DNA of 64,000 bases from Tenacibaculum pacificus (GCF_027941775.1 NZ_CP115917.1:1246001-1310000), one strand, 5' to 3'. Numbered from the stretch's first letter, positions 18,303 to 28,691 are shown. Made by a program: numbers and translations. Notes: a model not told the origin generated them from the letters alone.

Positions 18303-20729
18303 TTATCTTAAAACAGCTTCTAAGTTTTTCTCAAAAGTTGTTTGTAGTTTTTGCATTATTTTATCAATTTGTTTATCGTTAAGTGTTTTATTTTCATCTT
18401 GTAAAACAAAACTTACTGCGTATGATTTTTTACCTTCTGGTAATTTATCACCTTGATACACATCAAATAAATCAACTTCTTTTAATAATTTCTTTTCCGA
18501 TTGAAAAGAAAGATTATAAATTTCTTTAAACTCTACTTTATCATCTAATAATAAGGCTAAATCTCTTTTTACCGATGGAAATTTCGCTAATTCAGAAACT
18601 TTAATTTTCTTATTTCCTGCTAAATTTAAAATATTTTGCCAATTAAAATCCGCAAATAATACTTCTTGTTTAATAGAAAACTCTTTTAAAATTTGTGTTT
18701 TTAAAACTCCAAATTCTACTAATTTTGTTTTTCCTAAACTTAATACTAATCCTTCAGAAAATAAATCTGATTTTATAGGTGAAGCTTTTAAATTATCAAA
18801 ACCTAATCTGCTAAATAAATTAGTTACAATTCCTTTTAAATAAAAGAAATCAGAAGTTTTATTAGCTAAATTCCAAGTATCTTTTGTTCTATTTCCTGTA
18901 ACAAATAAGGTTAAATGTTTATCTTCTTGATATCCGCTTTCATATTTATGATATGTTTTACCAAATTCATAAAATTTCAACGCATTATTTTTTCTGTTGA
19001 TATTATAAGAAATAGATTCTAAACCGCTAAACAATAAAGATTGACGCATCACTTTTAAATCGTTACTTAACGGATTTAACATTTCTACATTATGCGCTTC
19101 ATTTAAGGTTTCTGATAAACCGATATAATCAGCTTTTGTTAAAGAATTTGCCATTGTTTCGTTAAACCCTAATGAGGTTAACTGATTTGCAACAATGTTT
19201 TCTACTTTAACATTTTTATCATTATCAAAAGAAATCGATGTATTTAATTTGTGAGAAAATTCAATATTATTATATCCGTAAACTCTTAATATTTCTTCAA
19301 TAATATCAGCTTCACGTTGTACATCTACTCTGTAAGAAGGAATTGTTAAACCTAAACCACCTTCAGTAATACTATTTATTTTAATATCTAAAGAAGCTAA
19401 AATATTTTTAATAGTTTCTTTAGGAATTTCTTGTCCTATTAATTTATACGTATTTTCAAAAGATAAGAATACTTCAAAATCTTCTATTTTATCAGGATAA
19501 AACCCTAAAACATCAGAAGATATTTTTCCTCCAGCATATTTTTCAATTAATAAAGCAGCACGTTTTAAAGCATATTCTGTTAAATTAACATCAATTCCTC
19601 TTTCAAAACGGAAAGAAGCATCGGTATTTAAAGCGTGTCTTTTAGCCGTTTTACGAATAGAAATAGGGTTAAAATAAGCACTTTCTAAGAAAATAGAAGT
19701 AGTATGTTCTGTTACTCCTGATTTTAATCCACCAAAAACCCCTGCAATACATAAAGGATTATCATCTGCATCACAAATCATAATATCATCAGCAGATAAT
19801 TCTCTTTCAACCTCATCTAAAGTTGTAAATTTTGTTCCTTCTTCTAAGGTTTTTACAACAATTTTATTTCCTTTAATCTTATTAGCATCAAAAGCATGTA
19901 ATGGTTGCCCTAACTCATGTAAAACATAATTTGTAATATCTACAATATTATTTTTAGGAGCAATTCCGATAGCTTTTAATCTATTTTGAATCCATTCTGG
20001 AGAATCTTTTATTTCAACATCAGTAATAGTAATTCCACAATAACGAGGAACAATATTTTTATCTTCTACCTCAATATCAATTCTTAGTGTACGTTCATCT
20101 ACATGAAAATCAGATACAGAAGGTGAAATTAATTCTAAATTAGTTCCTTGATGCATTAACCCAGCACGTAAATCACGAGCTACACCAAAATGACTCATTG
20201 CATCTGCACGGTTTGGAGTTAAACCGATTTCAAAAACATAATCTGTTTCTATCTTAAAAACGTCAGCACATGGTGTTCCAGAAACTAAGTTTTCATCTAA
20301 AACCATAATTCCGTCATGACCTTTTCCTAAACCTAATTCGTCTTCGGCACAAATCATTCCGAAGCTTTCTTCACCTCTTATTTTACCTTTTTTAATGGTA
20401 AAACTTTCTCCATTATCATCATACAAAATTGTACCAACAGTAGCTACAGGTACTTTTTGACCAACATCTACATTAGGAGCTCCACATACTATTTGAATAG
20501 GATTTCCATCACCTAAATCTACTGTAGTTACTTTTAACTTATCAGCATTTGGGTGTTTTATACATGTTTTTACTTCACCAACTACAATACCTTTTAGGCT
20601 TCCTTTGATGCTTTCAACAGTTGCTATTCCTTCTACTTCCAAACCTAAGTCTGTCAATAATTCTCCTGTTTTTTCAGCTTCCCAGTCAGTTTGTAAAAAT
20701 TGTCGTAACCAATTGTATGATATTTTCAT
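18303..20729 (-). CDS. pheT: Phenylalanine-tRNA ligase beta subunit
   Basis: PheT is the beta subunit of the alpha2beta2 enzyme that charges tRNA-Phe; it carries editing and tRNA-anticodon-binding domains. The start is set at ATG 20729 (MKISYNWLRQFL); TTG two codons earlier is less likely. The 808 residues show the EMAP/tRNA-binding-like domain (about 40-155, PNADKLKVTTVDLG), the B3/B4 editing core, B5 and the C-terminal ferredoxin-fold anticodon-binding domain (FPSVKRDLALLLDD). A -7 box TAAATTTG reads on the minus strand at 20760-20753, 23 bases before the ATG. The alpha subunit gene is not in the window. Confidence 0.97.
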   Translation of the reverse strand: MKISYNWLRQFLQTDWEAEKTGELLTDLGLEVEGIATVESIKGSLKGIVVGEVKTCIKHPNADKLKVTTVDLGDGNPIQIVCGAPNVDVGQKVPVATVGTILYDDNGESFTIKKGKIRGEESFGMICAEDELGLGKGHDGIMVLDENLVSGTPCADVFKIETDYVFEIGLTPNRADAMSHFGVARDLRAGLMHQGTNLELISPSVSDFHVDERTLRIDIEVEDKNIVPRYCGITITDVEIKDSPEWIQNRLKAIGIAPKNNIVDITNYVLHELGQPLHAFDANKIKGNKIVVKTLEEGTKFTTLDEVERELSADDIMICDADDNPLCIAGVFGGLKSGVTEHTTSIFLESAYFNPISIRKTAKRHALNTDASFRFERGIDVNLTEYALKRAALLIEKYAGGKISSDVLGFYPDKIEDFEVFLSFENTYKLIGQEIPKETIKNILASLDIKINSITEGGLGLTIPSYRVDVQREADIIEEILRVYGYNNIEFSHKLNTSISFDNDKNVKVENIVANQLTSLGFNETMANSLTKADYIGLSETLNEAHNVEMLNPLSNDLKVMRQSLLFSGLESISYNINRKNNALKFYEFGKTYHKYESGYQEDKHLTLFVTGNRTKDTWNLANKTSDFFYLKGIVTNLFSRLGFDNLKASPIKSDLFSEGLVLSLGKTKLVEFGVLKTQILKEFSIKQEVLFADFNWQNILNLAGNKKIKVSELAKFPSVKRDLALLLDDKVEFKEIYNLSFQSEKKLLKEVDLFDVYQGDKLPEGKKSYAVSFVLQDENKTLNDKQIDKIMQKLQTTFEKNLEAVLR

Positions 20730-20912
20730 AGTCAATCTATAATTTATGACTGCAAATTTACGGAAAATAAAGCAAAAAACTATCCTCCTTTTATTATAGG
20801 ATTTACCTTGCTGATTTTTAACTATTTAATATATAAACAGTATTAAATAAGTGTTTGTTACACTAGTGGTAAGCTAGTAAAATCGACTTTTATTGTTGAT
20901 ATAAAAGAGCTA

Positions 20913-21206
20913 TTAAATTGTCTTTGATTCTAATTTTTTAGGTTTGTTTAAAATATATGTATACAACCACATTATTGTAAAAGTTGGGATTATATCTAAG
21001 CCAGGGATTGCTTCTTCAATAAAAGAAATACCAGCGGCTATTTTACCTTTATTTCCTTTATACATTTTTGTCATTAAATATGCTGATACTGGTGCCCAAA
21101 CAACATCGGATAATTCACCTAAAGCAGGTATGGCATAAGAGATTAATCCTATTGCATCAAATAATAAACTGAGTGCTAATTTTGTGTATTTATTTTCTCT
21201 ATTCAT
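20913..21206 (-). CDS. Small conserved membrane protein of unknown function
   Basis: A 97-residue protein with about three hydrophobic segments (LALSLLFDAIGLISYAIPAL, WAPVSAYLMTKMY, TFTIMWLYTYIL) and a conserved-looking loop SFIEEAIPGLDIIP. The ATG has a plausible upstream spacer and the next gene is divergent. I recall similar short proteins in Bacteroidota but no function. Both ends are well separated from the neighbours, so it is probably transcribed alone. Confidence 0.6.
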   Translation of the reverse strand: MNRENKYTKLALSLLFDAIGLISYAIPALGELSDVVWAPVSAYLMTKMYKGNKGKIAAGISFIEEAIPGLDIIPTFTIMWLYTYILNKPKKLESKTI

Positions 21207-21316
21207 TTAATTAAAGTTAGTTATATTTTTAATAAATCAAATTTCAAGCCAAGTTACTTTATTTACAAGTTTATAAATATGTATTTTTACTTTAAACTAA
21301 AAAGCTAAAAGAAAGA

Positions 21317-21943
21317 ATGATTTTTTCTGATTTTAAAAATAAAATTGAAGATTTACAAAACAAACCTTTAGGTGGCTTAGCTTCTCAATTAAAACTTGCA
21401 CCAAAATTAAGAACACAATTTTCTCAAAAATTAATTGAAAGTAAAAACCCTAAAAAAGCAGCAATTTTAGCCTTATTTTATCCTGATGATGACAATAATA
21501 CTCGTTTTTTACTTACTTTAAGAGCTAGTTATAAAGGAAAACATTCTGCTCAAGTTAGTTTTCCTGGAGGAAAAATAGCTGAAAAAGATTCAAATCTTAA
21601 AGAAACAGCTTTAAGAGAAACATTTGAAGAAGTAGGTGTTTTTTCTGATGATATTAAAATTATTCGTAAAATTTCAGATTCTTATATACCACCTAGTAAT
21701 TTTTTAGTAACTCCTTTTATAGGACTTACTCATCAAAAACCATCTTTTAAAAAAAATTACGAAGTTGATACTTTAATAGAGGTTTTAATAAGTGATTTGT
21801 TAAATGACCGTAATTTAACATCAAAAGAAATGGAAACATCTTATATGAAAAAAGTAGCTGTACCATGCTTTAAATTAAATGATTATATTGTTTGGGGGGC
21901 AACTGCAATGATGTTGTCAGAAATTAAAGATTTATTAAAATAG
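21317..21943 (+). CDS. Nudix hydrolase, CoA pyrophosphatase type
   Basis: A 208-residue cytoplasmic enzyme that probably cleaves CoA or acyl-CoA into phosphopantetheine and adenosine 3',5'-bisphosphate. The Nudix box is visible as GGKIAEKDSNLKETALRE followed by TFEEVGV (about residues 79-103), preceded by the LTLRASYKGKHSAQVSFPGG segment that marks the NudL/NUDT7 group. The glutamates of RETFEEVG bind the metal. It is followed after 55 bases by an acyltransferase gene in the same orientation. Confidence 0.88.
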   Translation: MIFSDFKNKIEDLQNKPLGGLASQLKLAPKLRTQFSQKLIESKNPKKAAILALFYPDDDNNTRFLLTLRASYKGKHSAQVSFPGGKIAEKDSNLKETALRETFEEVGVFSDDIKIIRKISDSYIPPSNFLVTPFIGLTHQKPSFKKNYEVDTLIEVLISDLLNDRNLTSKEMETSYMKKVAVPCFKLNDYIVWGATAMMLSEIKDLLK

Positions 21944-21998
21944 TAATATTTTCTATTTCTTTTGTAGTTTAGCTGTTACAATTAAAAAACAACTACAA

Positions 21999-22832
21999 AT
22001 GCCTTTATTAAAAAGGAATCCTTTCGGACACATATTGTTTGTTAAAAGGCTTCTTATTCAAGCGCTTGGTATTATTTCTCATGGTAGATACCGAAAATTT
22101 AATGAACTACAAATCGAAGGATCTGAAATTTTAAGAAACCTTCCTGATAAAAACGTATTATTTATTTCAAATCATCAAACTTATTTTGCTGACGTAGCTG
22201 CTATGTTTCATGTTTTTAATGCTTCTTTAAAAGGTCGTGATGATAACATTAAAAACTTAGGCTACTTATGGACTCCAAAATTAAACACCTATTATATAGC
22301 TGCTGGTGAAACAATGCGTTCAGGTATATTACCTAAAATATTTGCTTATGCAGGTTCTATTTCTGTTGAAAGAACTTGGAGAAGTAAAGGTCAGGATGTA
22401 AAAAGACAAGTTAAAATGTCGGATATTTCTAATATTCGTAAAGCTTTAGATGATGGTTGGGTAATTACTTTTCCGCAAGGAACAACAACACCTTTTAAAC
22501 CTGTTCGTCGTGGTACTGCTCATATTATTAAAACATATAAACCTGTTGTAGTTCCTATTGTTATTGATGGTTTTAGACGTTCTTTTGATAAAAAAGGATT
22601 GGTTATAAAAAAACGTAATGTTTTACAATCAATGGTTGTTAAAGAACCTTTAGATATTGATTATGAAAATGAAGATGTAGCAAGTATTATTGAAAAAATT
22701 GAATATGCTATAGAACAACATCCTTCTTTTTTAAAGGTATTAACACCAAAACAACTTAAAGAACAAGAAGAATTTATTGAAAAGCGTAGTTTTTGGGGAG
22801 CTGATAATCCTCAAGAAAAAAAGGAAGATTAA
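21999..22832 (+). CDS. Lysophospholipid acyltransferase (PlsC family)
   Basis: This 277-residue, membrane-associated enzyme probably acylates 1-acylglycerol-3-phosphate or a related lysolipid. It shows the acyltransferase HX4D motif in SNHQTYFADV (about residues 56-65), a second block with the substrate-binding arginine (SISVERTWRS), FPQGTTTPFKPVRRGTAHI in place of the classical FPEGTRS, and VVPIVIDGF. The FPQGTT variant is common in Bacteroidota homologues. It sits in a run of three plus-strand genes (Nudix, acyltransferase, M42 peptidase) with short gaps. Confidence 0.88.
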   Translation: MPLLKRNPFGHILFVKRLLIQALGIISHGRYRKFNELQIEGSEILRNLPDKNVLFISNHQTYFADVAAMFHVFNASLKGRDDNIKNLGYLWTPKLNTYYIAAGETMRSGILPKIFAYAGSISVERTWRSKGQDVKRQVKMSDISNIRKALDDGWVITFPQGTTTPFKPVRRGTAHIIKTYKPVVVPIVIDGFRRSFDKKGLVIKKRNVLQSMVVKEPLDIDYENEDVASIIEKIEYAIEQHPSFLKVLTPKQLKEQEEFIEKRSFWGADNPQEKKED

Positions 22833-22868
22833 AAAAGAATAAGAAAATAAAACCTAAATCAATAAATT

Positions 22869-23960
22869 ATGGCTAAAAATAAATCAATTTTAAACGAGAA
22901 ATCAATCGATTTCTTAGCTAAATATTTAAATAATGCTGCTCCTACTGGTTATGAATGGGAAGGACAGAAAATTTGGATGGACTATCTGACGCCTTATGTT
23001 GATGAATTTATTACTGATACTTATGGTTCTGCTGTTGGTATTATTAATCCTGATGCTAAATATAAAGTTGTTATTGAAGGACATGCCGATGAAATTTCTT
23101 GGTATGTAAATTACATTACTGATGATGGATTAATTTACGTAATTCGTAATGGAGGTTCTGATCATCAAATTGCACCTAGTAAAATTGTAAACATTCATAC
23201 TAAAAATGGTTTTGTAAAAGGTGTTTTTGGTTGGCCAGCAATTCATACAAGAAATAAAGCAAACGAAGAAGCTCCAAAACCTGATAATATTTTTATTGAT
23301 ACAGGTTGTAGTACTAAAGAAGAAGTTGAAAAATTAGGTGTTCATGTAGGTTGTGTAATTACATATCCAGATGAATTTCATATTTTAAACGGAGACAAAT
23401 TCGTATGTCGTGCTCTAGATAACAGAATGGGTGGATTTATGATTGCCGAAGTCGCTCGTTTATTAAAAGAAAATAAAAAAGATTTACCTTTCGGTTTATA
23501 TATTACAAATTCTGTTCAAGAGGAAATAGGTTTACGTGGTGCTGAAATGATTACGCAAACTATAAAACCAAATGTAGCTATTGTTACCGACGTAACACAT
23601 GATACTACTACTCCAATGATTGATCAAAAAAAAGCAGGTCTTTTAGAGATTGGTAAAGGACCGGTTATTGCTTACGCACCAGCTGTACAGCAAAAATTAC
23701 GTGATTTAATTATTGATGCTGCCGAAGAAAATAACATTCCTTTTCAACGTTCTGCGTTATCAAGAGCAACAGGAACTGATACGGATGCTTTTGCTTATAG
23801 CAATGGTGGTGTTGCTTCTGCATTAATCTCATTACCGTTACGTTATATGCATACAACGGTTGAAATGGTACATCGTGATGATGTTGAAAATGTTATTAAA
23901 ATGATTTATGAAAGTTTATTAAAAATAGAATACGGAGAAGATTTTTCTTATTTTAAATAA
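22869..23960 (+). CDS. M42-family metalloaminopeptidase
   Basis: M42 peptidases are cytosolic, usually dodecameric aminopeptidases with two metal ions. The 363-residue protein shows the metal and catalytic residues in order: VVIEGHADEISWYV (histidine ligand and catalytic-side aspartate), RALDNRMGGFM (bridging aspartate), NSVQEEIGLRGAEM (general-base glutamate pair), TDVTHDTTTP and RYMHTTVEMVH (C-terminal histidine ligand). The length fits the family. It ends shortly before a strong terminator at 23984, which closes this group of genes. Confidence 0.93.
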   Translation: MAKNKSILNEKSIDFLAKYLNNAAPTGYEWEGQKIWMDYLTPYVDEFITDTYGSAVGIINPDAKYKVVIEGHADEISWYVNYITDDGLIYVIRNGGSDHQIAPSKIVNIHTKNGFVKGVFGWPAIHTRNKANEEAPKPDNIFIDTGCSTKEEVEKLGVHVGCVITYPDEFHILNGDKFVCRALDNRMGGFMIAEVARLLKENKKDLPFGLYITNSVQEEIGLRGAEMITQTIKPNVAIVTDVTHDTTTPMIDQKKAGLLEIGKGPVIAYAPAVQQKLRDLIIDAAEENNIPFQRSALSRATGTDTDAFAYSNGGVASALISLPLRYMHTTVEMVHRDDVENVIKMIYESLLKIEYGEDFSYFK

Positions 23961-23983
23961 TTAGAAATATTATATTTTCTAAG

Positions 23984-24005
23984 AGCCTCAATAATTATTG
24001 AGGCT
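23984..24005 (+). terminator. Intrinsic terminator after the M42 peptidase
   Basis: A perfect 11-bp palindrome (AGCCTCAATAA with its complement), followed by a run of T. Confidence 0.88.
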
Positions 24006-24108
24006 TTTTTTTATGCTAAATTTTTATCTAAAAATTAACTTAATTACAAGTTTAATTAGAATATAGACTCTTATTAAAATAAATAAGAATCTACTGAGTA
24101 TTTGATCT

Positions 24109-24148
24109 GCATGTTAATAAACCGTTACGTTACAGTTAATTAACATGC
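24109..24148. promoter_or_regulatory. Inverted repeat upstream of the M43 protease, possible operator
   Basis: GCATGTTAAT (24109-24118) and ATTAACATGC (24139-24148) are perfect reverse complements with a 20-base spacer. They lie 51 bases before the ATG at 24199 and outside the terminator of the previous gene. The spacing of about three helical turns between arm centres would suit a dimeric regulator. The role is inferred from position only. Confidence 0.4.
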
Positions 24149-24198
24149 TTAAAAAACGTATATTGTGAGCAAATTTTTTTAATTAAAAACCCTTAAAA

Positions 24199-27100
24199 AT
24201 GAGAAAAAAATTATTCACTTATTAGCACTAAGTGTAGTATTGTTAATTTCTAAGAATGTAAATTCTCAAGAATTTAATAAACGTACTTGTGGTACAGACC
24301 AAGTTATGGAGGACTTGTATAAAAAAAAACCAAATGCAAGAACTGAAGCACAACAATTAAGAAAAAAAGCAAAACTTGCTAACAAATCTAAAAAAGTAGC
24401 ACCATATGTAGTACCTGTTGTTTTTCATGTATTTGGTACTGAATTTAATAATGGGTCTACTGTAGATTTAGATATTATTAAGGAAGCTTTAACATTAACT
24501 AATGAAGATTTTCAAGGTTTAAATGCAGATTATACAACAATTGATGCTCCTTTTGATGTAATAAAATCGCCTTTAGATATTACTTTTAAATTAGCACAAT
24601 TAGATCCTGATGGTAATCCAACTACAGGTGTGGTTTTTCATAGTGAAGCTTCTGGTATGGGTAACTATGGTTCAACTATTGTACAAAATGTTGCTTGGGA
24701 TAATTACAAATACTGTAATGTTTATATAGCAAGAGATTTATATGGAGATGGTGATTATTATAATTCAGGAGTTGCTTGGTATCCAAGTAAAGATATGTCA
24801 GATCAAAATATAGCAAGAGTTGTATATAATGGTAGTTTTTTAGGTACTAATACAGGAGAAAATTTTCGTTCTGTATTAACTCATGAATTTGGACACTACC
24901 TAGATTTAGCTCATACTTTTGATAAAGGTATTTGTAATAATGACCCTAATGATGGTGATGGTGTTGCAGATACACCTTCATTATCTAGTAATTCTTCAGG
25001 AACTGGATGTGCTGTATTACAAAACTGTTTAAATCAAGAAATAAACAGTGAAAACTTTATGGATTACACAGATTGTTATAAAATGTTTACGCAAGGACAG
25101 GTTGCTAGAATGACAAATGCTTTAGATAATTCTGTTTCAAGAAATACTTTATGGACAGAAGCTAACTTAATAGCAACAGGGCTTTCATCTGATTTAGGAG
25201 CAAGAATAATATCTTCATCTAATGCTCTAGAAGAACGTTATTTAAATGATGGTGTAATTGAGTCTACTGTTGATTTAAATTGTGTTGATTGTACTTTTAC
25301 TAATAATTCAGGTAACTTAACTTTAGGTACTGATTATACAATTTCTAATTTACCTGCTGGTTTAACGTCAAGAATTACATTAAATAGTAGTACAAAAGCT
25401 GTTTTATATTTAGAAGGTACAGCAACTAATAATGAAGCTGTAAACTCGGTTTCTGATTTAGTAATTACCTTTTTAGACCCTATGGTAAATGGTAATGTTG
25501 CTGATTTATATAGTGATAACTTAAAATTAAATATAAACTTTAAAGATACTTATACTGAGTTTTGTAATGTTAGTATAGGATACCAACTTTACACACATAT
25601 TACTAAAGTAGATTTTAATGGTACTACTAATGAAACTGGATATGATGGAATTTCGAACTATATTCCTACCTTAAAATTTAAAACTAAACAAGGACAAACA
25701 TACCCATTAACAATTACTGCTAATAAAGGTGCTGGTGGTACTAATGATAATGCAAGAATACAAATTTGGTTTGACTGGAATAAAGATTTTATTTATGATT
25801 CAAGTGAATTATACGCTACAAAATCATATGTTAATTCTGAAGTTGATGCTGATGGTAACTATGTATTTACTACTGATGTTACAATTCCTGTTGATGCTGA
25901 ATTAGGTGATATTGCTTTTAGAGTATTAGCTCATTATGTACAAGGTACAGATGGAGATACAGCCTGTTCTTATATAGATAGTGGTGAATCTGAAGATTAT
26001 GGAGTTTCTATTTTAGCTGCTGATACACCTTTTACTGTTGACTTTTTTGCAGATAAAACTAACGTTAACTTTGCTCAACAAGTAAATTTTTCTGATTCTT
26101 CTATCCCTGCTAATGATGATACAATTACAGCATGGAATTGGTCTTTTCAAGGTGGTCTTCCAAGTACTTCAACTCTTAGAAACCCACAAAATATTGTTTT
26201 CCCTGAAGCTGGTGTTTTTGACGTTAGTTTAGAAGTTACAACCGCTAATGGAGATAAAAAAACAATAACAAATATAGCATATATAACTTCTGCGCTTTCA
26301 TATTGTGATAGTAGTCCTAATTTTGGAGGATACTTTAATGTAAATAATGTAACTTTAAATACTATTAATCATCAACCATATTTAAGTCAATCTCATAGTT
26401 TTTATGATACTGTTTCTACTGAATTAAAAGTTGGAGATACCTATCCTATTACTATAAAAACTCAAAAAGGTGCTGGAGGTAGTGCTGATGTTAACAGAGT
26501 AAGAATATGGGCAGACTGGAATTTTGATAGTGAATTTTCTATTGATGAATTATTAGTTTCAAAAGAAGTAATTTCTTCTAATTATAATGCTAGTGGTGAA
26601 TTTGAATTTACTGAAAATATTATTGTACCTGCTAATGCAGCTGTAGGTAAAAGAGTTGCTCTTAGAGTAATGGGACATTATGTTGAAGGTACTGATGGTG
26701 ATTTACCGTACGGTAATTATGATAGTGGAAATACTAATGATTATGCTATTGTTATTACAAAAGAAACTTCTAAATGGACAGGAGCTAGTGATAATAACTG
26801 GAATAATGCAGCAAACTGGGAAGGAAATACTTTACCTGCTAACGATAGTGATATAATTATTTTAGCTACTGCTAATATGTTTCCTATAATTAACACTGCT
26901 ACTACTGCAAATACAGTTGTTATAGAATCAGGAGCTTCTTTAATAGCAAATGCAGAATTAACAGCTACTGTTACTTACAAAAGAAACTTAGCTACTGATA
27001 ACTGGTACTTAGTAAGTTCTCCTTTAAAAGATGAAACAATTGAAAATGTATTAGCTAATAATATTTTTGCATTAGGAAACAGTGGTAATGTAGGTTTAGC

Positions 27101-28232
27101 ATCATATAATAATAATGGTACTGTTTGGAATTACCAAAATGGAGCTTCAACAGGAAATGCTACTTCAGGTAAAGGTTACTCTGTTAAATTAAATACAGCA
27201 GGTGAACTTGTTTTTACTGGAGTTCTAAATTCAAATACTGTTACTTATCCTATAACGACAGCTACAAATAGCTATAATTTAGTAGGTAATCCTTACGCAT
27301 CTTATGTTAATTTAGGAGAGTTTTTTAATACGAATCCTTTAACAACGGTGGTATCTGAAGCTACTGCTTGGGTATGGAATCAAGCAACTAGTAGTTATGA
27401 TTTAAAATTAGCAGGAATTGATGATGCTTTTCAAGTAGCTCCAGGACAAGGTTTCTTTATTAGTGCTGCAGCAAATACTAATGTAACTTTTGATAAAGCT
27501 AATCAATCACATGGTACTGATACTTTTCAAAAACAAGCAAATACTAAAACTCAAGTTAACATAACTGCTACTTCTAGTAACGGAGCCGTTAAAACTACTA
27601 AATTATATTATTTAGAAGGAGCTACAACTGGTTTTGATAATGGTTTTGATGGTACTGTATTTAAAGGAACTAAAAGTAACTTTAATATGTATTCTAAATT
27701 AGTTAGTAAAGAAAACACTAAAGAATATGCTGTTCAGTCTTTACCTAAAGAAAACTTAGAAACAACTATCGTTCCTGTTGAATTAAAAGTAGCGACTGAT
27801 CAAACAATTGTTTTTTCTGCTGACTCATTTAATTTACCTAATGATACACAAGTTTTTATAGAAGATAAAGAAAATAACGAGTTTGTTAATTTATCTGAAG
27901 GAAATTATAGTGTAGCTTTAAAAGGAGGAAATAGTACAGCTGATCAATTCTTTGTACACACAACTTCTAATAAAGTAAATGATGATGAAATTACTTTAAA
28001 TGATATTTCTGTATATCAATCGGCTAAAAACGAGTTAACTATTACAGGATTACAAGCTGAAGATAATTCAATTACTATTTACTCAGCAATAGGAAAACAA
28101 GTAATGGCTAAAACTTTTAACTCTAACGGAACTAAAGTAATAGACTTACCTAAAGTTTCTTCAGGAGTTTATGTTATAAACGTAACAAGTGGAGCTAAAA
28201 AGGTTAACAAAAAAGTTATTTTAAATAATTAA
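24199..28232 (+). CDS. T9SS-secreted M43 (cytophagalysin/pappalysin-type) metalloprotease
   Basis: With one A added to the A7 tract at 24204-24210, the protein starts MRKKIIHLLALSVVLLISKNVNSQ, a typical signal peptide, and has 1344 residues. Without it the open frame begins inside the signal. The order is a propeptide-like region, the M43 catalytic domain with zinc motif HEFGHYLDLAH and Met-turn NFMDYTDCY (about residues 50-310), two GEVED-like modules ending in DSGESEDYGV and DSGNTNDYAI, a PKD domain between them (WNWSFQGGLPSTSTLRNP), a large beta-rich region, and a C-terminal type A sorting domain (ENSITIYSAIGKQVMAK, SSGVYVINV). In the zinc motif, aspartate replaces the usual glycine of HExxHxxGxxH. 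It is probably surface-exposed or released and degrades proteins for nutrition. Confidence 0.9.
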
Positions 28233-28246
28233 GAAAAAAAATCAAG

Positions 28247-28426
28247 ATGAAAAAACAAGATATATCTAAAGACACAAACATAAGCCGTGGAGAGGCTTTA
28301 AAGAAAATGGGTAAATATGGTAAGTATGCTGCTTTAACAGCTATTGGTACTTATATTGTATTAAACCCTCAAAAGGCACAAGCAGCTAGTCCTGCTGTAC
28401 CTGAAGCTCCAGGTACAGCTTTTTAA
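28247..28426 (+). CDS. Short exported peptide with Tat-like signal, companion of the M43 protease
   Basis: A 59-residue frame begins 14 bases after the protease stop, preceded by an A-rich spacer. It encodes a charged N-terminus with SRGEALKKMGKYGK, then a hydrophobic stretch (YAALTAIGTYIVLNP) and QKAQA, a likely signal peptidase site. SRxEALKKMG resembles the twin-arginine consensus SRRxFLK, but only one arginine is present. The part left after cleavage would be 13 residues, rich in proline and alanine (ASPAVPEAPGTAF). It is followed immediately by a strong terminator, so it is almost certainly the last gene of the protease transcript. I do not know a function. Confidence 0.7.
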   Translation: MKKQDISKDTNISRGEALKKMGKYGKYAALTAIGTYIVLNPQKAQAASPAVPEAPGTAF

Positions 28427-28451
28427 TAAAGCTTTTATTTAATCTTTATTT

Positions 28452-28479
28452 ATCTCCAAGAACTTCGGTTCTTGGAGAT
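28452..28479 (+). terminator. Intrinsic terminator with UUCG tetraloop
   Basis: ATCTCCAAGAAC (28452-28463) pairs perfectly with GTTCTTGGAGAT (28468-28479) around a TTCG loop, followed by a T run. It ends the protease-peptide operon. Confidence 0.93.
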
Positions 28480-28618
28480 TTTTTTTTATTTAATTTACAA
28501 CTAGCTATCTTTGGTATGATTATTGATTTTATCTTTCAAATTTAATTAACAAACTATGGAGAACTATTTACAAAATGTTTTAAATTGTTGATGGGAGAAT
28601 TGTTAACCTGAAAAGAAA

Positions 28619-28648
28619 AAAACTCGAAGCTTGCTAACTTCGAGTTTT
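28619..28648 (+). terminator. Intrinsic terminator without an assigned gene
   Basis: AAAACTCGAAG (28619-28629) pairs with CTTCGAGTTTT (28638-28648), followed by a T-rich run. No gene ends just before it. A -7-like box TATCTTTG lies at 28506-28513, so it may end a short transcript. Confidence 0.7.
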
Positions 28649-28691
28649 ATTTTTTATCAAAATAAGAGTTCATTTAAAACCTTTTATCTCT

